Assembly: GCA_041690635.1 (NCBI GenBank)
Contig: JAWLGZ010000001.1
Location: 620,001 to 684,000, forward strand
Direction of reading: 5' to 3'
DNA: 64,000 nt
Origin: JAWLGZ01 sp041690635
GTDB taxonomy: Bacteria; Pseudomonadota; Gammaproteobacteria; Thiohalomonadales; Thiohalomonadaceae
Under the pieces are notes generated by a model. The model did no database searches. It had not been told where the DNA came from and saw only the letters and a program-made list of their open reading frames with translations. This document shows, piece after piece, positions 58,160 through 64,000 of this stretch (position 1 is its first letter; the number at the start of each line of letters is the position of its first letter). Both the position numbers and the translations under genes were made by a program.

Positions 58160-60468
58160 CCGTCGGACTCGTCGCCGACCGCGTCATCCTCTAGCTCCTC
58201 GCCTTCCTCGGGTACTGAGGTGGCCTGGCGGGATGTGGCGACCTGTGGCTGCAACGCTAGTAATGCCTGAATGAGGTCGTCCCGGCGCTCCGGCTGAAAC
58301 AGCTCTTCGTGAATACGCTGGCGCTCGGGGTCCACCAAACCATGGCCGAGGATCCGCGCCAGCGCGCCATAATCCTCGTAACAGTACTCCTGCAGGAGCG
58401 GGAGGATGTCGTCCATCAGCACACGGCGGAACTGGCCGAAGTCTGTAATGGGTTGTCCCTCGTGGTAGAGGTAGGCGTGACCGATCCGCAGGTTGCGCGC
58501 ATCGCGCCCGATATGTTCGAGGACTCTTTCGTTCAGCGCGCTCAGCCACGGCCCCAGCGGGATACTGCCGCCCACCACGACCTTGTCAAGCAGGTCGGTG
58601 TCCGGCATCAGCTCGATAAACCCGAAGCGTCGCCGCAGGGCGGTATCGAGCAGCGCAATCGAACGATCCGCCGTATTCATGGTGCCGATGACGAAGAGGT
58701 TATCTGGTACGGTGAAGCGTTCGCCGGAGAGCGGCAGGTAGACGTATTGGCCCCGCTTGTCCTTCTCCAGCAGCGTCAGCAGTTCGCCGAAAATACGTGA
58801 GATATCGCCCCGGTTGATTTCGTCAATCAGCAGATAGAACTTCTGATTGGGGGCGTCAATCGCCTCCTTGCACAGGGTCTTGAAGATGCCATCCCGACGC
58901 TCGAAGACGAGCTGTCCGCCACTCCCCTCACGCGGTCGATAACCCTCCATGAAGTCCTCGTAGCCGTAGGACGGGTGAAAGGTGCAGACACGCAACAGGC
59001 CGGCCGTTTCCTGATCACCCTCGACGGTGCTTTGCTGGCTCGCATCAAGCGCGTTGAACGGCTTGCCGAAGGCAGCGATAGCGGCCAGATTGCGGGCGGT
59101 GTTGCGGGCATGCCAGGTCTTGCCGGTGCCGGGCGGGCCGTGAAGGATTACCTGACCCTTGCGGCCCAGAATTGACTGGATCCGGCCTGGAATGCCTCTT
59201 AACCTAAACCGCGTGCGGTCAGGCGGCGGTTCAATGCGCGTATTGTCAGTGTCCTTTTGGTCGTGAATCTGCCGCTCAATGGCAACCAGATTTGTCTCCT
59301 TGCCCAGTCGCGACACCGTGGTACGCAGCCCCTCCCGCTCCGGTAGTTTCCACTCCCCCAAGGAGAGCCACTCGACCGGACGATGATGGGGCGCCTCTGG
59401 CTGCTCTTCGGGTGAATACCGGTATTCGCCGGTGACGCGCCCGACCCCCAGTATGCGTTCGCCATCCGCCGCGACGACCAGATCGCCTTCTTCGATGGCG
59501 GCCACGAAGTTTCTCAGTTCACCCGCCTTTCGGGTAGCCACCCCCGGGTTGTACTTGTGGTCGGAGCCCTGCTGCAACCGCTCACGTAGTTTGTCCTTGG
59601 AGCCCTGGTCATGTTTGACCCATGACAGATCCCCCAGCCTCGGCCAGCCGACCGCCACGTACTCACCGTCGCGCATCTGTGGCCAGATGCTGTCCGTCTC
59701 GCCCAGCCGTGTGCCGATGCGCCAGACCCGACCGGGACGGCCGTGATTGCGGTTGAGAACGATGGTCAGATGGTTCAGCGGAATCTCCAGCTCCGCCGCA
59801 ATCGCAACGTACCGCCCGGCCGCCACATAGCGCCCGGACTCGGCGGGCGGCATCTGCATCAGCTTGATCAGGTGAAACCGCTGGTACTCCTCGGCGTGAA
59901 AGTTATCGAGCTTGTCGGGATAGAGCAGGCTGAAGTATTTGTGGCCCCAGGCCATTCTGGCGACGTCCGGCGCCTGTTCATCCATCTGTGCCTGCAGGCG
60001 AAGGTAATCCCCGCCGATGCCGTGATCCGGCAGTGCCTCCAGCAGGCGCGCGCCGGCGATAAGTTGATCCCGGTGGCGGCGTGCGATTGCGATCGCCTCC
60101 TCAACCGAAAGCTCCCGTTGATCCAAGGGGCTGCCGCTCATCCAGATGCCGCTCTCGCGGCGGCGATAGATGCCGAACTTGAGCGCGCTGCCGCCGGCGA
60201 TGCTGCCGAACACGGCGGGAAACTCGTCATCATCCTTGAACTCCAGCCAATAGACGAGGCTGTCCTGATTACCATGGGCGTGCATGGTGTCGAGCAACTG
60301 CTCACCATCAAGCCGGGCCAGCCTCTCCGGGCCGAAACGGTCGCGAAACAGTGCATGGCAGGCTTGCAGCCTCTCGCGGGAGAGTAGATCGCCGCGCTCC
60401 AGCATGTCGCTGTGAATCTGTTTCAGCGCTTCTCTGATTCGTTCATCCAGCACACTCTGGCTCGGCAT
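58156..60468 (-). CDS. mcrB: McrB-like AAA+ GTPase with N-terminal modified-base reader domains
   Basis: A 770-residue McrB family protein. The C-terminal AAA+ motor has Walker A GPPGTGKT at 444-451, Walker B LLIDEINRGD near 546-555, and the family pattern GTMNTADRSIALLDTALRRRF. The N-terminal half has two domains: residues about 60-210 (GSIAGGSALKFGIYRRRESG, AGARLLEALPDHG) and about 245-380, an EVE/PUA-like reader (WRIGTRLGE, GWPRLGDLS, GRVTGEYRY), a fold known to read modified bases in McrB homologues. The reader decides which modified DNA is attacked. It is the first gene of the mcrBC pair. No defect is seen. Confidence 0.93.
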   Translation of the reverse strand: MPSQSVLDERIREALKQIHSDMLERGDLLSRERLQACHALFRDRFGPERLARLDGEQLLDTMHAHGNQDSLVYWLEFKDDDEFPAVFGSIAGGSALKFGIYRRRESGIWMSGSPLDQRELSVEEAIAIARRHRDQLIAGARLLEALPDHGIGGDYLRLQAQMDEQAPDVARMAWGHKYFSLLYPDKLDNFHAEEYQRFHLIKLMQMPPAESGRYVAAGRYVAIAAELEIPLNHLTIVLNRNHGRPGRVWRIGTRLGETDSIWPQMRDGEYVAVGWPRLGDLSWVKHDQGSKDKLRERLQQGSDHKYNPGVATRKAGELRNFVAAIEEGDLVVAADGERILGVGRVTGEYRYSPEEQPEAPHHRPVEWLSLGEWKLPEREGLRTTVSRLGKETNLVAIERQIHDQKDTDNTRIEPPPDRTRFRLRGIPGRIQSILGRKGQVILHGPPGTGKTWHARNTARNLAAIAAFGKPFNALDASQQSTVEGDQETAGLLRVCTFHPSYGYEDFMEGYRPREGSGGQLVFERRDGIFKTLCKEAIDAPNQKFYLLIDEINRGDISRIFGELLTLLEKDKRGQYVYLPLSGERFTVPDNLFVIGTMNTADRSIALLDTALRRRFGFIELMPDTDLLDKVVVGGSIPLGPWLSALNERVLEHIGRDARNLRIGHAYLYHEGQPITDFGQFRRVLMDDILPLLQEYCYEDYGALARILGHGLVDPERQRIHEELFQPERRDDLIQALLALQPQVATSRQATSVPEEGEELEDDAVGDESDG

Positions 60469-60722
60469 TCCTTACCCCCTTATCTTCTCGGTCTTTGTCG
60501 CATGGCAATGAGCGGCTTCTCAAGCAATGCACGTTGTATCACCTCGCCGTGCTACATGGCGATCGAAAAAAATGGGAGAGACGCAGGGATCGGCCTGACG
60601 TCAATAGTGGAAGCGGCCATCTTCCCGAAAGGCTCCGCTCTTGTCTTTGGGGGAGGAAAGTGAAGCGGGTCTCGCCTTGTAGCATTCAAGAACAGAGAAC
60701 CAGACTTTCCTTTTCCTAGCGG

Positions 60723-61940
60723 CTAGTCCGTGCGCTCCTTTAAGTCGGCTGCAGCAGAGCGGACCAGCGGACGCAGGACATTGACGAAGGTGTTCGTTCT
60801 CTCCGCTAACCAAGCATACGCATCCGATCGCACCTCCGGTTGGTCGAGGGGGCCAAGCAGCTGGTAAGAATCAATAATCCGAGGCCGACCGTCCTTCTCC
60901 CCAAGCCGCACAGTACCGCCGAGTTGCGGACCTACTGTTTGCCAATTTTCCACGATCACCCGCATGGCGTACTCACCAGGAGAGTCTCGTGATGACGAAA
61001 GGAAAACTCCGACCTCATTTTTCTTTATGTCGCGGTAAACTGTGAGCCAGCTTGAGCCGCCTGGGGCGGGTAACATGAAGCCTATGTAGCCTTGGCGCGG
61101 AGGCCTCGGCACTGGCTGTTCGGGATCGTCGAGCCGGAGGACCTTGAGAAAATCCGCCCAGAATTGCTGCCGGGCAATGCCGAGGGCGGTCGCCTCTGGA
61201 TCAATCTCGGCCTCTGTGGCTGCTGCCTCTACGTCCTGGAGTCCATAGCCATCTGGAAGGGCGATGATACTTCGGGTAATGACATGGGTGTGGGCCAGGA
61301 CCCGTGGCGCCACAATGCGGCTGCCGTCCGGCATCAGGTAGATTGGCAGCTCGACCAAGCCAAGCGAAAAATGCAGTCCTGCATGCTCTTGAAGGTATGC
61401 GGCTATGGCCTCCACCCCCTCACGGATGCCGTCTCCAACGATGAGCAACAGAAAACGACCGCGTCTGAGGTTCGCAGTAAGTGCATCGTTGAACTCGACT
61501 TCATCCAGAGTGGGGTGAAGGGCGCGAACGATATCGAGCAGCGCACTTGGACCACTGCCGAGATTCCGGCTGACCTCCCGCTGCAGGTCAGACGCCGTGA
61601 AGCGAGCTAGCTCCTTTGCATAATCGAGGATTTGCCCTACTACCTCCCTCCGTGCCTCGGAATTCCGCCATAGTTTGCATTCGACAAGCACAGGAAGCCC
61701 CGAGGGCGTAACCATGAAGTTGTCAATCGGCCCGGCAGGGGTGAACAGCTCCCGGCAGACGGGGATAGCCCCAGCGAACATCGGATCGATTTCCGATATT
61801 GGGAGGAGGTGCGGGTGTGCGTGAACTAGCTCCTGTACGTAGTCCTCCAGCACGTCACCACTTCGGAGGCTTAGCTGCGAAAGCGTGACCGCAGTGCCGT
61901 GCACCGGAACATGGAGGGGGGCAGCGTGTTGTTTGGCCAA
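60723..61940 (-). CDS. PD-(D/E)XK nuclease-like protein with C-terminal DUF4268-type domain
   Basis: A 405-residue protein whose N-terminal half has a restriction-nuclease core: D73 (GPIDNFMV), E87 and K89 (LVECKLWRN), and a following QILDYAKEL helix as in many recombination or repair nucleases. The C-terminal half (GYIGFMLPAPGGSSWLTVYRD, then DGRPRIIDSYQL) resembles DUF4268, a domain found fused to such nucleases. It is separated from mcrB by 254 bases on the same strand and is not overlapping, so it may be an independent defence gene. The substrate is unknown; similarity to NucS-type enzymes is superficial. Confidence 0.75.
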   Translation of the reverse strand: MAKQHAAPLHVPVHGTAVTLSQLSLRSGDVLEDYVQELVHAHPHLLPISEIDPMFAGAIPVCRELFTPAGPIDNFMVTPSGLPVLVECKLWRNSEARREVVGQILDYAKELARFTASDLQREVSRNLGSGPSALLDIVRALHPTLDEVEFNDALTANLRRGRFLLLIVGDGIREGVEAIAAYLQEHAGLHFSLGLVELPIYLMPDGSRIVAPRVLAHTHVITRSIIALPDGYGLQDVEAAATEAEIDPEATALGIARQQFWADFLKVLRLDDPEQPVPRPPRQGYIGFMLPAPGGSSWLTVYRDIKKNEVGVFLSSSRDSPGEYAMRVIVENWQTVGPQLGGTVRLGEKDGRPRIIDSYQLLGPLDQPEVRSDAYAWLAERTNTFVNVLRPLVRSAAADLKERTD

Positions 61941-62179
61941 TTTCGCGCTCTTCCTGAGGCTCGTGTATGGTGGGAGGAAGGATAAACTTCGGATTTAAAA
62001 GAAGTCAAAGAACAGTCAATCGGGACCTCAATTTTCCGTGGAGATAACATTCCCCGCGGACGGCTGGACGCGGCCAAGAGCGGACACTTGCCCGAAGTAA
62101 ATGTAAGCCGATCATTAAGCGCTGATCGCCCGGAGGGGCCCGGAGTAGCGGAAATTTTGTACTACGACACCATTTATGG

Positions 62180-62341
62180 TCAAAAGTAGGCACCACCTTT
62201 AGTGTCGAGGCCAACGATGGGGCGGCCATAGGCCTCCCATTTTTTGCGCCAAGCCTCCCATTTCTTGCGCTCAACTTCTTCGTCCCAGAGCCCGCACTCC
62301 TCCATCGCCGCAAAGACCTCTTCCAACGTCATCTTAATCAT
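62180..62341 (-). CDS. Small charged protein, 53 aa
   Basis: A 53-residue ORF with a good ribosome binding site (GAGG, 8 bases before ATG) and strongly protein-like composition: MIKMTLEEVFAAMEECGLWD, then paired repeats ERKKWEAW and RKKWEAYGRP, ending GGAYF. The Trp/Lys-rich repeats suggest a helical, possibly nucleic-acid-binding peptide. It lies between the PD-(D/E)XK gene and the HNH gene on the minus strand. It might be an antitoxin or regulatory peptide, but nothing in the sequence decides. No family recognised. Confidence 0.55.
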   Translation of the reverse strand: MIKMTLEEVFAAMEECGLWDEEVERKKWEAWRKKWEAYGRPIVGLDTKGGAYF

Positions 62342-62862
62342 CTGAATAGCCTCATCTCTACAATAATCTTGTACTCGTTCAAAATGGCCTAATTAGTTTC
62401 GGCCGGCAACCTCCGTCTCGCGGATTTTTGATCCCAGAAGCAAACTATTTCACATTAGCGGTTAGGTTATGCGCTGAAGTATGCTCAGCGTGCCGCCATC
62501 AGCCCCCTCTACGATACAGGTACCTTTTCTGTGTCCCGGTCAGCACCCCATACATCCGTACCGCAGGCACCTCCCAGAGATATCAGACTCCCGCTAATTT
62601 GCCGATTGCGTCCCAGGTGGCCGGGCTAGGGCTCCTGTTGCGGCGTTTCTTGCCAGAGGTTCAGTTCCCTCCGGGATCGTGGTAGTAATAGCGTATTCCG
62701 TTTGGAAGAACTCGGCATGGAAACGGCTGAAATATCGCTCCCATCATCACCACGCGTACCCCATCTGGGCCGGCCGCGCGTTTCCGTTGTCATCAAGTCG
62801 CTGGCGCGCATCCCCCAGCCTGCCGTTAAGCCTCGGCCGCACTAGGAGCAAGGTAAGGAAGA
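62342..62862. other. Intergenic region before the HNH nuclease gene
   Basis: About 520 bases with no confident gene. A short plus-strand frame (62,428-62,685) has poor composition. A minus-strand stretch around 62,505-62,575 reads MYGVLTGTQKRYLYRRG, which looks like the tail of some gene, but stops break it. No clear promoter. Confidence 0.45.
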
Positions 62863-63669
62863 ATGTCCGCAGGAAAGAAGCCGGTCCTATTTCGTGCCAT
62901 ACATACCAAGACTCGGTGGCGGAAAGCCCGTCATGAGACCCTTGCGAACGCACGCTCCGTCGGCAAACGCAGTGCTCGGGCCCTCTTTAGAGGGGAAAAT
63001 AATGCGGTCGACCTCACCAAGCACGGCGATCCGCTCTACGTCGTAATCTGGGCTGAGGATGCAACCGAGGGTGAAGTTCTCAAACCGACTGCCCAAGGCT
63101 ATCAAAGGGAAATCGTTGCGCTAGAGGATATTCTTCGATGGGAGGATGCTCGTGGCGCCGCAGACCAAGAGTTTGAGCGCTATTTCCGTAAGGTGGCTGT
63201 AGTCAAAAAGTCGCCGCCTCCGGACGCTCTCGAACGCGAGATTGCGCCTCCCCTACCAAATTATGCAGAGCACCCAGAGGCGGAACCGTCCGCGGATGCA
63301 GCCGCTCAAGCGTCGTCGGCAGATGAAGCGTTCGCTGAGGGACGCGTCGTTATCGAAGCCCACATTCGGCGGGAAAGAGATTCGCGGGTGCGGGATAGGC
63401 TGCTGGCTGATCGGCGGAGCAAAGCGGTCGTCGCATGCGAGATGTGTGATCGGCAATCCGCAGGTACCGATCCGGTGATTAGCGAGGCGATTTTCGAGGC
63501 GCATCACGTCGTTCCGCTTGCTGTGGGTTCGGATCGGCAGACGAAGTTAACCGACATGGCATTGCTGTGCGCTTGCTGCCATCGGCTCATCCACAGGGCC
63601 ATTGCGATTAATGGAGCTTGGCTGTCTATCGAGCAGGCGAAGATGCTTATCAGTAAGAACACCGAGTAG
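62863..63669 (+). CDS. HNH endonuclease with N-terminal unknown domain
   Basis: A 268-residue protein with a C-terminal HNH nuclease: zinc pair CEMC at 192-195, catalytic HHVVPL with His 214-215, a second Cys pair in LLCACCH (236-240) and His 244. The N-terminal half (residues 1-125) includes GENNAVDLTKHGDPLYVVIW and may recognise DNA; I know no family for it. HNH proteins next to McrBC often act as modification-dependent endonucleases, which is inference here. The ATG at 62863 has AAGGAAGA upstream. It is divergent from the 53-codon gene and followed by a further gene on the same strand. Confidence 0.85.
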   Translation: MSAGKKPVLFRAIHTKTRWRKARHETLANARSVGKRSARALFRGENNAVDLTKHGDPLYVVIWAEDATEGEVLKPTAQGYQREIVALEDILRWEDARGAADQEFERYFRKVAVVKKSPPPDALEREIAPPLPNYAEHPEAEPSADAAAQASSADEAFAEGRVVIEAHIRRERDSRVRDRLLADRRSKAVVACEMCDRQSAGTDPVISEAIFEAHHVVPLAVGSDRQTKLTDMALLCACCHRLIHRAIAINGAWLSIEQAKMLISKNTE

Positions 63670-63745
63670 AAAGCCAGCCTAACGTATATGCAGTCGGCGG
63701 CGAGCCGCGCGGCTGAGCTTCAACGTTACATGGCGGAGGATGGCA

Positions 63746-64000
63746 GTGGATCTGAAGCAACTACTACCTGAGTTAATACCGCAGGCCACCGAGTGGGTCG
63801 AGGCTCAAGCGGATCGAGTCGCACAGACCGGTGAGCGGCTAAACGAGACGGGTCTCAGGATTGCTCGGCAGGTGGAAGTCAGCCAGCCAGAGAAAATCCG
63901 CGTTGAGTTTGTTGCTGAGTTCCCTATTCCGGACAGGCAACCGCTCGCCGACATAGCGGTCTACACAGGTCTCCTTGGGCCAGGCATGGCGGGGATAACG
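63746..64000 (+). CDS. Unknown island protein, C-terminus cut by window edge
   Basis: A frame open to the end of the window, from GTG 63746 (or ATG 63740) with GGAGG upstream. It begins MDLKQLLPELIPQATEWVEA, continues RVAQTGERLNETGLRIARQV, then a beta-rich stretch (PEKIRVEFVAEFPIPD) and GLLGPGMAGIT at the edge. It starts 77 bases after the HNH gene in the same direction and may be cotranscribed with it. About 85 residues are visible. No family recognised. Confidence 0.6.
   Translation, partial: MDLKQLLPELIPQATEWVEAQADRVAQTGERLNETGLRIARQVEVSQPEKIRVEFVAEFPIPDRQPLADIAVYTGLLGPGMAGIT

Larger units (their letters stand above)
39038..64000. mobile_element. Integrative genomic (defence) island, right end outside window
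   Basis: From the tRNA-Met scar to the window end almost every gene is accessory: HipA-family kinase, type I restriction-modification, helicase-nuclease fusion, two tyrosine recombinases with satellites, tandem repeats, McrBC, PD-(D/E)XK and HNH nucleases. Intergenic spaces are longer and less GC-rich than on the left, and small unrecognised genes are frequent. The scar gives the left boundary; no second tRNA-Met copy is seen, so the right boundary is unknown. The recombinases are internal (51.9-54.7 kb), not beside the scar, so the island may be a composite of nested elements. Confidence 0.7.

Noticed and set aside
62005..62313. A 102-codon minus-strand frame
   Set aside because: Out of frame with the better-supported 53-codon ORF at 62,180-62,341, which has a ribosome binding site and natural composition.

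Overview
This window reads as GC-rich chromosomal DNA from a sulfur-oxidising gammaproteobacterium, probably near the purple-sulfur or thioalkaliphilic Chromatiales. The clearest metabolic marker is a flavocytochrome c sulfide dehydrogenase (fccAB). Proteobacterial housekeeping genes (hrpA, ppk1, ppx, sixA, sirB2, yihY, marC) surround it. The assignment rests on gene content and remembered family resemblance only; no database search was run.

Positions 1-38,740 look like core chromosome. From left to right they hold: a PAS-PAS-GGDEF-EAL c-di-GMP protein cut by the left edge; two small conserved proteins; a leftward sulfide-oxidation cluster (NapC-type tetrahaem cytochrome, ankyrin protein, fccA, fccB); an NfeD protease/slipin pair; a polyphosphate:AMP phosphotransferase; an MgtC/DUF4010 membrane protein; a Na/Pi cotransporter; a NIT-domain chemoreceptor; SirB2; a YihY membrane protein; MarC; a family 1 encapsulin with its encapsulated ferritin; FliW; an HD-GYP phosphodiesterase; hrpA; ppk1 facing ppx-sixA; a DnaJ-related protein; a lipase-like hydrolase; a MASE3-PAS histidine kinase with a response regulator; and DUF4126. 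Polyphosphate turnover (pap, ppk1, ppx), phosphate transport and c-di-GMP signalling are the recurring themes.

At 38,988-39,037 lies the 3' part of an elongator tRNA-Met (CAU) gene, from anticodon stem to CCA and followed by its own terminator, with the 5' third missing. This is the usual scar of a tRNA-targeting integrative element. An inverted repeat adjoins it, and everything to its right is accessory: a HipA-family kinase with an N-terminal winged helix; a type I restriction-modification operon (hsdR-hsdM-hsdS) ending in a 1725-residue exonuclease-RecQ-UvrD fusion; two tyrosine recombinase loci converging on a 71-72 bp tandem repeat; a small gene trailed by a 13-15 bp minisatellite and a strong terminator; a leftward mcrB-mcrC pair; a PD-(D/E)XK protein; a 53-codon ORF; an HNH nuclease; and a gene cut by the right edge. 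No intact tRNA-Met is seen to the right, so the island probably continues beyond 64,000. A decayed copy of part of the HipA gene lies on the chromosomal side of the tRNA scar, which suggests more than one round of insertion.

In the island, hsdRMS should modify host DNA and cut unmodified DNA, while mcrBC and perhaps the HNH protein could cut foreign modified DNA. The helicase-nuclease fusion, translated in the same operon as hsdRMS, is the best candidate for a little-described defence component.
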